Source: Paenibacillus sp. FSL H8-0548 (GTDB taxonomy: Bacteria; Bacillota; Bacilli; Paenibacillales; Paenibacillaceae). Taken from it: a DNA stretch of 64,000 nt. The notes under the pieces are model-generated. The model had not been told where the DNA came from and made no database searches. It saw only the letters and a list, made by a program, of their open reading frames with translations. The stretch spans positions 4,297,501 through 4,361,500 of the forward strand of contig NZ_CP152049.1 of NCBI RefSeq assembly GCF_038630985.1. The letters are read 5' to 3'. Shown here piece after piece: positions 27,683 to 38,804 of the stretch; positions within the stretch are counted from its first letter, which is position 1, and each line of letters begins with the position of its first letter. The translations under genes were made by a program, and so were the position numbers.

Positions 27683-28639
27683 TTGCCGCAAGACTCCCGA
27701 AGCATATATGGCGGACAAGCGGTTATTGAAGGCGTAATGTTTGCTGGCAAACACGTTAACGTAACAGCGGTCCGTCGAAAAAATGATGAAATCGTTTTTT
27801 ATGAGGTGCCACGTACGAGCAAGAACTGGGTACAGGCGTTGAAGAAAATTCCACTGGTTCGAGGCGTTGTAGGCATTTTGGAATCAAGCGCCAAAGGCTC
27901 ACAGCATTTAAACTTCTCTATGGAAGCTTATTCAGAGGATGAAGCTGATGATGAGAAACAAAAGGCAGAACCTTCTGCACCCGTGAAAGAAGAAAAAAAA
28001 CCCGGCTGGAGCCTCAGCATGGTGGTTGGCGTAGCAGTAGCCGGCGTTCTTTCGTTTATTTTTGGGAAGCTGATCTTTACAGCTGCTCCGGCCGCACTTG
28101 AAGAATTGTTATTCTCTGGGGTATTTGAGAACAAGATCGGTCATAACTTATTAGAAGGACTTATCAAAATCATTTTGCTGCTCGCTTATTTATACTTCAT
28201 CTCCATGACACCGCTAATTAAGCGGTTGTTCCAATATCATGGTGCTGAGCATAAAGTAATAAGTGCTTACGAAGCAGGCGTGGATCTAACGGTGAAAAAT
28301 GTTCAAAAATACAGCCGTCTCCACTATCGCTGCGGCTCCAGCTTTATCGTATTTACAGTTATCGTCGGCGTCGTCATCTATTCACTCCCATTCTTTACAT
28401 GGGACTCGATATGGGAACGCGTATACATTCGCATACTTCTGCTTCCACTCGTGCTCGGCGTTTCTTATGAAGTGCTTCGTTGGACCAATGCGCTCCGTGA
28501 AGTACCTGTTCTGCGCTACCTCGGTTTCCCTGGCCTTTGGCTTCAACTGCTTACAACCAAAGAGCCGCGCGACGAACAAGTAGCCGTTTCTATCGCTTCC
28601 TTCAATCGCATGCTCGAGCTGGATCGTCAAATGAAATAA
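27683..28639 (+). CDS. yqhQ: DUF1385 family membrane protein YqhQ
   Basis: DUF1385 protein of unknown function, widespread in Firmicutes. The family opening IYGGQAVIEGVMF lies just after the start, an Asp/Glu-rich linker follows, and then four to five membrane segments. The central motif is YHGAEHKVISAYEAG, then SRLHYRCGSSF, and the C-terminus has PGLWLQLLTTKEP. The His-rich motif suggests a metal site (inference). TTG 27683 (318 aa) has GGAAGGTGA 7 bases upstream; the frame also offers TTG 27641 without a good site. Confidence 0.9.
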   Translation: MPQDSRSIYGGQAVIEGVMFAGKHVNVTAVRRKNDEIVFYEVPRTSKNWVQALKKIPLVRGVVGILESSAKGSQHLNFSMEAYSEDEADDEKQKAEPSAPVKEEKKPGWSLSMVVGVAVAGVLSFIFGKLIFTAAPAALEELLFSGVFENKIGHNLLEGLIKIILLLAYLYFISMTPLIKRLFQYHGAEHKVISAYEAGVDLTVKNVQKYSRLHYRCGSSFIVFTVIVGVVIYSLPFFTWDSIWERVYIRILLLPLVLGVSYEVLRWTNALREVPVLRYLGFPGLWLQLLTTKEPRDEQVAVSIASFNRMLELDRQMK

Positions 28640-28672
28640 ATGTTGTCATCAATTAGGAAAGGCGGCCTTACA

Positions 28673-28990
28673 ATGAGCAGACTACCGAGCAAATGGAATG
28701 TATGGTCAATATCATTATTGGCACTACTGGTGATCGGTATTTTTTATCACGTCATCCAAAGACCACTCAGTTTTATCATTCCAATTGTGGTACTTGGCGG
28801 TATCTTCCTGCTTTATAAGTACCCGCCTTCTTTCATAAGAGGGAATAGCTCGCAGCAAGGAAGGACCTATGTTAAACAAAGCCGAACTGCCGCTTCCCGA
28901 ACAAAACCAAAAAAGCCGCGCTCTAAAACAGTACCCTTTCGTGTCATTGAAGGCGGCAAGGAAGACGATGATTTACCTAAATATCATTAA
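28673..28990 (+). CDS. Small membrane protein, YqhP/SA1362-like
   Basis: 105 aa beginning MSRLPSKWNVW, with two hydrophobic segments (about 12-28 and 35-50) and a basic tail rich in Lys, Arg and Ser ending FRVIEGGKEDDDLPKYH. Size, topology and position after yqhQ suit YqhP, but sequence recognition is moderate. ATG 28673 with GGAAAGGCGG upstream. Confidence 0.7.
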   Translation: MSRLPSKWNVWSISLLALLVIGIFYHVIQRPLSFIIPIVVLGGIFLLYKYPPSFIRGNSSQQGRTYVKQSRTAASRTKPKKPRSKTVPFRVIEGGKEDDDLPKYH

Positions 28991-28997
28991 CAGATAA

Positions 28998-29034
28998 GAA
29001 AAAGGTCAGTGCCGCTAAGGCACTGACCTTTTTC
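28998..29034. terminator. Bidirectional terminator between yqhP-like gene and mntR
   Basis: A perfect stem GAAAAAGGTCAGTGCC (28998-29013) with its complement (29019-29034) around a 5-base loop, with A/T tracts on both sides. It serves the two convergent genes. Confidence 0.9.
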
Positions 29035-29059
29035 TTTGTTTGTTGCTATACTTTATGTA

Positions 29060-29482
29060 CTACTCACTTTCCATTTCCGAACGAACAGCACGAAGCTCGT
29101 CCATTCTTTGAGAATCACGCTTGAAATACTCAACCAATGTCTCAATGCATGTTATGGAATCCCAGCTCAAATGATGCTCGATGCCTTCGACATCCTGATA
29201 AATATTTTCGTCTTGTACGCCGATCGTCGTTAAAAACGATTCAAGCAGCTGATGGCGGTCAACTAGCCTTTTCCCCATCTTCTTGCCTTTATTGGTCAGG
29301 ACAAGCCCGCGATACTTCTCGTAAATCAAGTAGTTATCTTTGTCCAGCTTCTGAATCATTTTTGTAACGGAGGAAGGATGAACCTCTAATCCTTCTGCGA
29401 TGTCCGAAACTCGTGCGTATCCTTTTTCATCAATGAGCTTATAAATTCTTTCCAAGTAGTCTTCCATGCTCGGTGTCGGCAC
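29060..29482 (-). CDS. mntR: Manganese transport regulator MntR
   Basis: DtxR-family Mn(II)-responsive repressor of manganese uptake (mntH, mntABCD) and activator of efflux. 140 aa. The winged helix contains [24 protein letters not shown]. Metal ligands known for B. subtilis MntR are present: D8 and E11 in [11 protein letters not shown] and the histidine cluster in [14 protein letters not shown] 29482 has GGGGG 7 bases upstream. The frame extension upstream to 29578 is not conserved. Confidence 0.96.
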   Translation of the reverse strand: MPTPSMEDYLERIYKLIDEKGYARVSDIAEGLEVHPSSVTKMIQKLDKDNYLIYEKYRGLVLTNKGKKMGKRLVDRHQLLESFLTTIGVQDENIYQDVEGIEHHLSWDSITCIETLVEYFKRDSQRMDELRAVRSEMESE

Positions 29483-29695
29483 TGAAGAACCCCCTAACCA
29501 AACTTCTTCACCTTGTTTCAAAGGCGTTATTTTTATAATCATACACTGTTCGCTCCGTTCACTGCAACCTGTACACATTTCTTAATTGGATTTACATTAA
29601 GCATATTGTACTTCAACTTACCTGTTTGAGCAGCGGTTCCTTTCCATACAATAAAGGAATAGCACCACTTGAATGATCAATAGGAGGAATATCTG

Positions 29696-30763
29696 ATGAG
29701 TACAGCCCTGCTTGATCGAGTCAAAATAGACCGAACTACCCTCTCCTTCGTCCCTGAGCTTGTTTATTTTGAGCCTTCCTCGCTCGATTATCCAAAAGGA
29801 CAGCGAATTTTTGAATGGGTCAAGAAGGAAGGCATTCCTTATCGCATGACGACCTCACACAATCGGATAACCAACTTGCCTGGAGATTCTGAGCTTGAGA
29901 AATATAAAATTGCCAAGCGCACGCTCGTTGTAGGTATTCGTAAAACTTTAAAATTCGATACGTCCAAGCCTTCTGCCGAATACGCCATTCCCATCGCAAC
30001 TGGCTGCATGGCTCACTGTCATTATTGTTATTTACAAACGACCTTGGGCGCTAAGCCTTATATTCGAGTATACGTCAATATTGATGATATTCTTGATGCG
30101 GCGCAAGGATATATTGACGAAAGGCAGCCAGAAATTACCCGCTTTGAAGCAGCATGTACCTCAGACCCCGTCGGACTAGAACCCATTTCCGGGAGCCTGC
30201 GTGAGCTTATCGAATTTTTTGGCAAACAAGAGCACGGACGACTTCGGTTTGTTACCAAATTTCATCATGTCGATTCTTTTCTGGACGCTCAACACAATGG
30301 TCATACCCGGATTCGCTTCAGTGTCAATGACAAATATGTCATTAAACATTTCGAGCCTGCAACCTCCAAATTTGAGCAACGAATTGAGGCCGCCTCCAAG
30401 GCAGCTAGGGCGGGTTATCCAATTGGCTTCATTATTGCCCCGATTATATGGCATGAAGGCTGGGAGAACGGCTATGAAGAGCTGATTTCATCACTTGCAG
30501 AGGCACTCCCTCACGATGTGACGAAGGATCTTACATTCGAGCTTATTCAGCATCGTTTTACGAAAACCGCTAAAGCCGTCATTGAAAAACGTTATCCGCG
30601 AACGAAGCTCGAAATGGATATCGAAAAAAGAAAATATAAATGGGGCCGCTGGGGACAAGGAAAATATGTTTACCCCGATGAGCAAGCAAATGCGCTCCGC
30701 ATGTTTATCTCGGAGCGCATCTTTGAACATTTTCCCGAAGCCAAAATTGAATATTTCACCTAA
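29696..30763 (+). CDS. splB: Spore photoproduct lyase
   Basis: Radical-SAM enzyme that repairs the 5-thyminyl-5,6-dihydrothymine lesion during germination. The [4Fe-4S] motif CMAHCHYC gives C104, C108 and C111. The hydrogen-atom donor cysteine expected from B. subtilis (C141) corresponds to C154 in FEAACTSDPVG. 355 aa against about 342. ATG has AGGAGG 8 bases upstream. It is single-gene here; splA is absent from its usual place just upstream. It converges with ccdA, leaving 16 bases and no terminator. Confidence 0.96.
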   Translation: MSTALLDRVKIDRTTLSFVPELVYFEPSSLDYPKGQRIFEWVKKEGIPYRMTTSHNRITNLPGDSELEKYKIAKRTLVVGIRKTLKFDTSKPSAEYAIPIATGCMAHCHYCYLQTTLGAKPYIRVYVNIDDILDAAQGYIDERQPEITRFEAACTSDPVGLEPISGSLRELIEFFGKQEHGRLRFVTKFHHVDSFLDAQHNGHTRIRFSVNDKYVIKHFEPATSKFEQRIEAASKAARAGYPIGFIIAPIIWHEGWENGYEELISSLAEALPHDVTKDLTFELIQHRFTKTAKAVIEKRYPRTKLEMDIEKRKYKWGRWGQGKYVYPDEQANALRMFISERIFEHFPEAKIEYFT

Positions 30764-30779
30764 GCAGCATTATGCACCT

Positions 30780-31493
30780 TTAGAACGCAAGCCATTCAGG
30801 CGTTATCATATTAAGCCAAATGGTAATTTTGGTCATTTGATCGGTAAATAATAAAATACCCATAAGAATCATGACGGCTCCGCCAACTTTCATAACTGTA
30901 GCGGAATATTTCAAAATCCATCTAGCTGTCCCTAGAAAAAAGGCGAGAACAAAAAACGGAATGGCAAACCCAAGCGCATAAGCGGTCGTTAGTTTAAACC
31001 AGGTGCCGGGCTCAGATGCAGCAAGTCCTAATATCGCCGTCAAAGCAGGCCCCATACAAGGGGTCCAGCCAGCTGAGAAGCCGATTCCAAAAACGAATGA
31101 GCTTATGTAGTTCGCTTTTTTCGGAATTAGATTTATTCTTCTTTCCTTCATCAGCAGTTGAGGCTGGAATAATCCAATTAAAAAGAGTCCCATCAAAATA
31201 ATTAAAATAGCAGAAAGCTGCCGAATCAGCTGGCGGTATTCACTAAAAAATTCAGCAAACAGATTCGTTCCGTAGCCTAACGCATAATAGACGGTACAGA
31301 AGCCTAAAATAAAAAACAGCGTATGCGACATCGTGCGCATACGTTTTTGTTTTGCATTCGAATTCCCTTTTAAGTCCGCCACTGATATACCTGTTATATA
31401 GGATAAATAAGAGGGATACAGGGGCAAACAGCATGGCGAGATGAACGATGCAAATCCAGCTCCGAAAGCCAGCCAAATATTGATGTCTGACAA
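30780..31493 (-). CDS. ccdA: Thiol-disulfide membrane transporter CcdA
   Basis: Moves reducing equivalents from cytoplasmic thioredoxin across the membrane for cytochrome c maturation and spore cortex formation. 237 aa, six hydrophobic segments. The two redox cysteine sites are SPCCLPLYPSYL and GWTPCMGPALTA. I chose TTG 31493 (MSDINIWLAFGAG) with GGGGTG 7 bases upstream. The gene begins 21 bases after the znuB stop in the same direction, so it may be co-transcribed with the zinc uptake genes. Confidence 0.93.
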   Translation of the reverse strand: MSDINIWLAFGAGFASFISPCCLPLYPSYLSYITGISVADLKGNSNAKQKRMRTMSHTLFFILGFCTVYYALGYGTNLFAEFFSEYRQLIRQLSAILIILMGLFLIGLFQPQLLMKERRINLIPKKANYISSFVFGIGFSAGWTPCMGPALTAILGLAASEPGTWFKLTTAYALGFAIPFFVLAFFLGTARWILKYSATVMKVGGAVMILMGILLFTDQMTKITIWLNMITPEWLAF

Positions 31494-31514
31494 ATCATTA
31501 CACCCCAATCTGGA

Positions 31515-32324
31515 TTAACTGCCAGCGCGTACGCCGCGTTTGAACACCAACAGCAATAACAAAACCACAATAAGCAGCAATACGATCGTACCGCCTGGTG
31601 CTAAATTCCATACTCCTGCAATTAGCAAACCCGCAACGACAACCAGCTCTCCGATAACCACTACCGTAATGACGCTCTGACGGAAGCTTCGGGCAATAAC
31701 TAGACTGCATGCAGCAGGTATCGTAAGCAAAGCCGACACCAGCAATGCTCCTACTATTTTTATAGATACGCTAATAATTAATGCAGTAAGCACGCTTATC
31801 ATAACATTATAAAATTTGACGGGCAAGCCGCTTACAGCTGCAGCATCCTCGTCAAACGTAATCAAGAAAAGCTCCTTAACCTGCAAACGTATCGCAACGA
31901 GTACAATGATCGTAACCCCGCCAATCACATACAGATCTGTATTATTGAGCGTGTAGATGCTCCCAAACAAATAACTGTTCACATTATTATTGAAGCCCTT
32001 TCCCATCGTAAACAACAGGGAAGCAAGTGCTACTCCGCCAGACATAATAATGGCAATGGACAGCTCTGCATAAGATTTATAGGCTTTGCGAAGCTTCTCA
32101 ATCGCAAATGAGGCGGCTATAGCAAAGACCAAGCCCATCGCAATCGGATATACACCAATCAAAAAACCGAGCGCTACGCCAGCGATCGAGACATGAGCTA
32201 GGGTGTCCCCGATCATCGAGAGTCTGCGCAGCACAAGAAATAAGCCCATTAGCGGGGCAGTTACGCCAATAAGCAGCCCGCCAATAAGAGCTCGTTGAAA
32301 AAATTCACTAGTTACGATCTCCAA
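31515..32324 (-). CDS. znuB: Zinc ABC transporter permease ZnuB
   Basis: Membrane component of the high-affinity zinc importer, ABC-3 family. 269 aa with about eight hydrophobic segments. Family landmarks are PLMGLFLVLRRLSMIGDTLAHVS at the N-terminus and IVGALLVSALLTIPAACS in the second half. Its start overlaps the end of znuC by 17 bases. In B. subtilis the same set is called znuABC (adcABC). Confidence 0.93.
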   Translation of the reverse strand: MEIVTSEFFQRALIGGLLIGVTAPLMGLFLVLRRLSMIGDTLAHVSIAGVALGFLIGVYPIAMGLVFAIAASFAIEKLRKAYKSYAELSIAIIMSGGVALASLLFTMGKGFNNNVNSYLFGSIYTLNNTDLYVIGGVTIIVLVAIRLQVKELFLITFDEDAAAVSGLPVKFYNVMISVLTALIISVSIKIVGALLVSALLTIPAACSLVIARSFRQSVITVVVIGELVVVAGLLIAGVWNLAPGGTIVLLLIVVLLLLLVFKRGVRAGS

Positions 32325-33132
32325 CCAAAACGACCTCTTTCCTGCTCTCCATTTGCTCCCTTAACCCTTTCAAGCTGTGGGCTAAGTCGTTCTCCACACA
32401 ATCCTGAGTCTCATGTGAATGTTTAATATGAAATTTTAACTTTCCATTTGCTGATGCCGGCTCTTGTCCTAAATAAGAACGGATCATTTCCAAATCATGC
32501 GAAACCATCAGAAAGGTTATGTTGTGATGCTGATGCATATGCTTAATCATGTGGAAAAAGCTTTCCTGCGTTTCGGTATCGATCCCCACAGTAGGCTCAT
32601 CCAATATAAGCAGCGACGGATTATTGATCATGGCTCTTGCCAAAAAGACACGCTGCTGTTGTCCGCCAGATAGCTGGCCAATGCGTTTGCCCTCCAAATC
32701 CTCAATACCCATCGCATGAAGTGCATCCTCACATTTTTTGTAATCAGCCTTATTCATTTTCTTAAACATTTTGTTCCGCCCATAGAGCCCTGATAGAACC
32801 ACTTCCCTCACGGTAGCAGGAAATAACGGATTAAGCGAATTTTTTTGCGGAACATATCCGATACGTTCCCATTGCTTAAAATGATCGACTTTCTCTCCAA
32901 ACAAACGAATTGTACCGCTTGTCGGCTTTAGTAAACCAACGATCATCCGCAGCAGCGTCGTTTTTCCAGCCCCATTCGTACCGATTAAGCCAATGAAGTC
33001 ACGTTCCTTCACCCCAAAGCTAAGATTTGAAATGACAGTCTGCTGTTGAAAAGAAAAGGAGACGTTCTCCAATGAGATAACCTCTTGATGGCAGCTTGCG
33101 TCAACATTTATAATTCGATTTGATTGCGCCAT
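32308..33132 (-). CDS. znuC: Zinc ABC transporter ATP-binding protein ZnuC
   Basis: ATPase of the zinc importer. Walker A GTNGAGKTT, Q-loop YVPQKNSL, signature LSGGQQQRVFLARAM, Walker B LLILDEPTVGID, and H-loop VSHDL are all present. I chose ATG 33132 (274 aa, MAQSNRIINV), with GGAG 7 bases upstream. The upstream frame to 33210 would run into the znuA end. A C-terminal tail of about 50 aa has several His residues (KFHIKHSHETQD), which is compatible with zinc sensing (inference). Confidence 0.93.
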   Translation of the reverse strand: MAQSNRIINVDASCHQEVISLENVSFSFQQQTVISNLSFGVKERDFIGLIGTNGAGKTTLLRMIVGLLKPTSGTIRLFGEKVDHFKQWERIGYVPQKNSLNPLFPATVREVVLSGLYGRNKMFKKMNKADYKKCEDALHAMGIEDLEGKRIGQLSGGQQQRVFLARAMINNPSLLILDEPTVGIDTETQESFFHMIKHMHQHHNITFLMVSHDLEMIRSYLGQEPASANGKLKFHIKHSHETQDCVENDLAHSLKGLREQMESRKEVVLVGDRN

Positions 33133-33190
33133 ACTCTCTCTCCTTACAGCAATATGGAGCTGATCCAGCTCCATAGGCTTGCCTTTTGTT

Positions 33191-34258
33191 CTATTGTAAA
33201 GCTTGCACAAGATTTTGCAAGTTCCGTTCCATTAAAGTCAAATAGGTTTCTCCTGCTTTTTCTTGATCCGGCGTTAAGCCTTCAAGCGGATTAAGCACCA
33301 TCGTCTCAACATCCGCTTCACTCGCAAGCGTCTTAGCAAGCTGATCCGATACTAATTCTTCGAAGAAAATATATTTAATATTATTTTCTTTCACATACTT
33401 TGAAATTTTGAGCAAATCCTGAGCACGCGGCTCAGCATCGGGGCTAAGACCCATAATCGATATTTGTTTCAAGCCATAATCACGTGCCAAGTAACCAAAT
33501 GCTTGATGTGAGGTTACAATGTTTTTATTTGATGTTTGAGCAAGCTTAGCTGTATAGTCTGCATCAATAGCTTCAATCTTCAATAATAGGGCATTATAGT
33601 TTTTCTCGTAGTCTGCTTGGTTGGCGCTATCCACATCAATTAAGCTGTTTTTCACATTCTCCGCCAGTTTCAATGCTGATTTTGGACTCACCCACGTATG
33701 TGGATCTACTGCGCCGTGGTCATGCTCCTCATCATGAGCCTCTTCATCAGCATGGTCATCCTCATGCTCGTGCTCGTGTTCTTCCGCATCCGTATGCTCA
33801 TGCTCATCCTCTGAGCCTTCAATTAACGAAATGCCATCACTAATTTCTTTTGTTATCACTGTGCTGTCTTTAGACAGCCCCTTAAGAAAGCCTTCTACCC
33901 AGCCTTCAAGTCCTGCACCATGATACAAGAACAACTGAGCCTTTGACGCAGTGCTTAAATCGCGACTCTTAGGTGTCCAATCATGCGGCTCCACGCCTGC
34001 AGCTACTAAATTATCAACATTCACATGGTCTCCACCGATCTCCGATGCGAGAAAATAAAGCGGATAAAAGCTGGTAACGATGCTAATTTGGTTTTCCTTC
34101 GATTGATCCGATGCAGCAGTATTATTCGATGTATTCACAGCATCCGAAGAGGATGCGCCGCCGTTCGCGTTATTCCCACAAGCTGCTGCAAACAGAAGCA
34201 TTGCAGTTAATAGCAGGCTAAGCGATATAAATCGTTTGGAAAAGTTCAGATCTTTCAT
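33191..34258 (-). CDS. znuA: Zinc-binding lipoprotein ZnuA
   Basis: Extracellular zinc receptor of the importer, cluster A-I. A signal peptide ends in a lipobox with lipidation Cys at residue 27 (LLFAAACGN). A His/Asp/Glu-rich zinc loop spans about 150-185 (HEHTDAEEHEHEHEDDH and HDEEHDHG). Metal-binding histidines are also in VEPHDWTPKSRDL, AVDPHTWVSPKSA and TSHQAFGYLARDYGL. 355 aa; ATG 34258. First gene of znuA-znuC-znuB, behind a Zur-controlled promoter. Confidence 0.95.
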   Translation of the reverse strand: MKDLNFSKRFISLSLLLTAMLLFAAACGNNANGGASSSDAVNTSNNTAASDQSKENQISIVTSFYPLYFLASEIGGDHVNVDNLVAAGVEPHDWTPKSRDLSTASKAQLFLYHGAGLEGWVEGFLKGLSKDSTVITKEISDGISLIEGSEDEHEHTDAEEHEHEHEDDHADEEAHDEEHDHGAVDPHTWVSPKSALKLAENVKNSLIDVDSANQADYEKNYNALLLKIEAIDADYTAKLAQTSNKNIVTSHQAFGYLARDYGLKQISIMGLSPDAEPRAQDLLKISKYVKENNIKYIFFEELVSDQLAKTLASEADVETMVLNPLEGLTPDQEKAGETYLTLMERNLQNLVQALQ

Positions 34259-34296
34259 TTAAGTTTCTCTCCATTCTCTACTCTAAGTCTTTATCG

Positions 34297-34349
34297 TAAT
34301 CGTTATTATTACGTTTTGTATTATACGACTTAAAGAAACAGACTGTCAA
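34297..34349 (-). promoter_or_regulatory. znu promoter with Zur box
   Basis: On the minus strand TTGACA (34344-34349) and TATAAT (34320-34325) are perfect hexamers 18 bases apart. Immediately downstream, 34298-34316 reads AATCGTTATTATTACGTTT on the plus strand. It differs little from the B. subtilis Zur box core CGTAATNATTACG. The box would cover the transcription start and allow zinc-dependent repression by the Zur encoded at 37.1-37.5 kb. Confidence 0.8.
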
Positions 34350-34365
34350 CCCTATCAAACAACAA

Positions 34366-34410
34366 AAATAAAGACGCCCCGGAAGTGGTATGGCTTCCAG
34401 AGCATCGTTT
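34366..34410 (-). terminator. Terminator downstream of metG
   Basis: On the minus strand GCTCTGGAAG pairs with CTTCCGGGGC (one G-U and one looser pair), followed by GTCTTTATTTTTG. It lies between metG and the znu promoter. Confidence 0.75.
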
Positions 34411-34440
34411 ATTCATTCCTATTTGAATTTTTGCTGACTT

Positions 34441-36814
<2,374 letters not shown>

Positions 36815-36820
36815 AATCAA

Positions 36821-36850
36821 AATATACCGAAATAATGGTGCTTCTGTCAA
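36821..36850 (-). promoter_or_regulatory. Sigma-A promoter of metG leader
   Basis: Minus-strand TTGACA (36845-36850), an 18-base spacer, and TATATT (36821-36826). Transcription would begin near 36814, giving a T-box leader of about 375 bases. Confidence 0.8.
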
Positions 36851-36852
36851 GG

Positions 36853-37104
36853 TCATTCTGTCTTGCCACCTGATACAGGCGGAACGGGATCATAGCCCCC
36901 CGCATTAAAAGGATGACAGCGTGCAATTCGTTTAGCCGCTAGCCATGTTCCTTTGGCAGCACCATGCTTCTCGATTGCTTCCAGAGCGTACATCGAGCAG
37001 GTTGGATAGAAGCGACAGGAAGGCGGGATCAAGGGCGATATCACTTTGCGATAAAAATGGATCGGCGCTTGCGTTACTCTTCGCATGACTCGCTTGTTAG
37101 ACAT
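36853..37104 (-). CDS. yidD: Membrane protein insertion efficiency factor YidD
   Basis: 83 aa peripheral membrane protein, thought to assist YidC-dependent membrane insertion. The family core is [21 protein letters not shown], then [10 protein letters not shown] and [17 protein letters not shown] with conserved Cys. Its ATG shares a base with the zur stop (TAATG), so the pair is translationally coupled. It is not next to rpmH/rnpA as in Gram-negatives. Confidence 0.94.
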   Translation of the reverse strand: MSNKRVMRRVTQAPIHFYRKVISPLIPPSCRFYPTCSMYALEAIEKHGAAKGTWLAAKRIARCHPFNAGGYDPVPPVSGGKTE

Positions 37105-37541
37105 TAGGCCTTGCTTGCCGCCGGCTCATCCTGCACGCATTCCTTGCAATAGCCGAACACCTCGAATTTGTGCTTAACGACTTTGAAATCCTCCGGAACC
37201 AACGTTTGCTCCATCGGACAAAAAATAATCGGATAGGTTTTTCCGCATTGCAAGCAAATCATATGGTGATGGTGATCGTTCTCTTTGCAATGAAGCTTAA
37301 ACTTGCCGCCATCCTCAAAAATAACCTGCTCCAGCACGCCCAGCTCTTCCATCACTCGTAAATTGCGATAAACCGTATCAAAGCTTAGACCTGTGTAAGA
37401 TTTTCCCATATATTCATAGACTTCCTTAGGAGCAAGGTAGCCCTGTGTCTCCGAGAATAGCTTTGCAAGCGTCTTCCTCTGATCTGTAATTCGTAAGCCT
37501 TGACTTGACATGCGTCGTATAATGTCTTCCATTGTATGCAT
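37104..37541 (-). CDS. zur: Fur-family zinc uptake regulator Zur
   Basis: Zinc-responsive repressor. 145 aa. The winged helix has [21 protein letters not shown], and GLSFDT is typical of Zur rather than Fur/PerR. The dimerisation domain carries the His cluster [13 protein letters not shown] and CKEC, which form the structural Zn(Cys)4 site. ATG 37541 with GGAGG 8 bases upstream. The znuA promoter 3 kb away has a matching operator. Assignment to Zur is by sequence pattern and context. Confidence 0.9.
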   Translation of the reverse strand: MHTMEDIIRRMSSQGLRITDQRKTLAKLFSETQGYLAPKEVYEYMGKSYTGLSFDTVYRNLRVMEELGVLEQVIFEDGGKFKLHCKENDHHHHMICLQCGKTYPIIFCPMEQTLVPEDFKVVKHKFEVFGYCKECVQDEPAASKA

Positions 37542-37585
37542 ATGTCGAACCTCCGAACTAAAAATTGTCTATCTCCATAATGACG

Positions 37586-37613
37586 AAAAAAAAAGCTCTC
37601 GTCAATGAGAGCT
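37586..37613 (-). terminator. Terminator before zur
   Basis: AGCTCTC (37594-37600) pairs with GAGAGCT (37607-37613), followed by nine T on the minus strand. It ends the transcript of the small gene at 37616. Confidence 0.85.
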
Positions 37614-37615
37614 GC

Positions 37616-37840
37616 TTAACCATTTAATTTCATGTTGATCATAAAGCTGGCTGACATAGCTACGAACAACACGATACTGAGTACGCCAATAAGCTTTCGG
37701 CGATTATTTAGCCGCGTAATAAGCCCTTTATCGCTCGATTGTCTCCTCGTTTCCATGTAAGAGCGGTGCATAAACATATAGGTTATAACAGAAACAACAA
37801 ACAGCATATTAACGAAAAACCATATGATTGTCCAGGTCAA
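37616..37840 (-). CDS. Small two-helix membrane protein
   Basis: 74 aa, not recognised. Two hydrophobic segments (about 3-23 and 50-68) are separated by a charged region RSYMETRRQSSDKGLITRLNNRRK. The same-direction gene at 37876 is also small and membrane-bound, and the two could be one unit (35-base gap). A terminator follows. Its reality rests on the terminator fit and clean start rather than on homology. Confidence 0.55.
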   Translation of the reverse strand: MTWTIIWFFVNMLFVVSVITYMFMHRSYMETRRQSSDKGLITRLNNRRKLIGVLSIVLFVAMSASFMINMKLNG

Positions 37841-37875
37841 GCGAATACCTCCGGTTGTGTGCAGCTATAAAAATA

Positions 37876-38076
37876 CTATAGATACCATTTGTTTAGTATG
37901 ACCATAAAAACGACGAAGCTGATGATCGCACCGGCGAAGGAAAACCAGCCTGCACGAAATTTTTGCTGAAACATGCGCAAAATCCCAAAGCTGAGCAATC
38001 CGAAAATAAGCAAGATAAACACGATACCGAGTATGAATAACGAAGCAGAAACACTGCTTACATCGACTAGTGACAC
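37876..38076 (-). CDS. Small membrane protein
   Basis: 66 aa from GTG 38076 (MSLVDVSSVSASLFIL), with GGGAGTG upstream. Two hydrophobic helices (about 11-32 and 44-62) are split by the short basic turn RMFQQKFRAGWFS. Not recognised. An ATG at 38115 in the same frame would add 13 residues but has no ribosome site. Confidence 0.6.
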   Translation of the reverse strand: MSLVDVSSVSASLFILGIVFILLIFGLLSFGILRMFQQKFRAGWFSFAGAIISFVVFMVILNKWYL

Positions 38077-38174
38077 CGAACACACTCCCTTTTTAACAAA
38101 TATGTATATGTTCACTAGACATTATAAGGGATTGCGGAGCTATTTGCCAGCAGCAATCCCTGTCGATTTCGTGA

Positions 38175-38206
38175 CAAAAAAAGCACATACCTTCCGATTA
38201 TGTGCT
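38175..38206 (-). terminator. Terminator downstream of Hsp20-like gene
   Basis: AGCACATA (38182-38189) pairs with TATGTGCT (38199-38206), followed by seven T on the minus strand. A second hairpin, GGGATTGC/GCAATCCC, lies just beyond at 38128-38160. Confidence 0.75.
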
Positions 38207-38227
38207 CTCAGTAAGAAACAGGCAGCA

Positions 38228-38653
38228 TTACCATCGCACAATCGCCTCATGGAATGTACGATTGGTGGGTCTTTTCTGAAGCTTCACCTGTAAAACGTTG
38301 TCCTTCACAAGTGTTTTGCTCACACGCGGCTTCACCAGCTTCGGCAACTTGATTGTCTCTATTTTACCTCCCGGCAAACCTTCAAGCCGCAGCCGATCCT
38401 CACGAACAAATAATCGTAGCTGCTCTTTCTCAAAGCCCTTCGGTAAATTTATTTTCACATGAATAAAATGGCGAGTCTCCGAAAAGGTGGCTGAGCCTCC
38501 TCCAATCATCACGCCTGCTGCTTCAGGCAGCGCTTTAGTCATCATTTTACGCACATATTGCTCTACCCAATCCGGCTCACGCAGCAGCTCAAAGCCTTTC
38601 GGCAGCTGCTGCCTCTCCATCCATTTTTCCATATCATCCCATTTGGATGCCAC
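38228..38653 (-). CDS. Hsp20/alpha-crystallin-like protein
   Basis: 141 aa from GTG 38653 (MASKWDDMEKWMERQQ), with AGGTG 7 bases upstream. The N-terminal part has LPKGFELLREPDWVEQYVRKMM, then an alpha-crystallin-type beta-sandwich: HFIHVKINLPKGFEKEQLRLFVREDRLRLEG and a terminal VSKTLVKDNVLQVKLQKR. It lacks the usual C-terminal I-x-I and the A-x-x-x-n-G-v-L motif is only partly kept, so it is a divergent family member. It is transcribed away from gerP. A spore-coat role is plausible but inferred. Confidence 0.7.
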   Translation of the reverse strand: MASKWDDMEKWMERQQLPKGFELLREPDWVEQYVRKMMTKALPEAAGVMIGGGSATFSETRHFIHVKINLPKGFEKEQLRLFVREDRLRLEGLPGGKIETIKLPKLVKPRVSKTLVKDNVLQVKLQKRPTNRTFHEAIVRW

Positions 38654-38727
38654 AAGCAAACACCTGCCTTCCAGCACTCCTACCAACATATGCGCCTAGC
38701 CTCAAGCTGGATACTTCTCTACCGGGA

Positions 38728-38754
38728 ACCTCTGGGCGAATGCAGCATAAGATA
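38728..38754 (+). promoter_or_regulatory. Sigma-K promoter of gerP operon
   Basis: AC (38728-38729), 16 bases, then CATAAGATA (38746-38754), a full match to the sigma-K pattern AC-N16-CATANNNTA. It is about 50 bases upstream of the first gerP gene. gerP in B. subtilis and B. cereus is transcribed by sigma-K RNA polymerase. Confidence 0.75.
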
Positions 38755-38804
38755 TGTTACGCACAACCAATCCACAAAAAAGCTCATAAAGAAGGAGGAT
38801 GCTT

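Noticed and set aside
29483..29578. 32-codon upstream extension of MntR
   Set aside because: Conserved MntR starts at the [12 protein letters not shown] region, and GTG 29482 has a good ribosome site.
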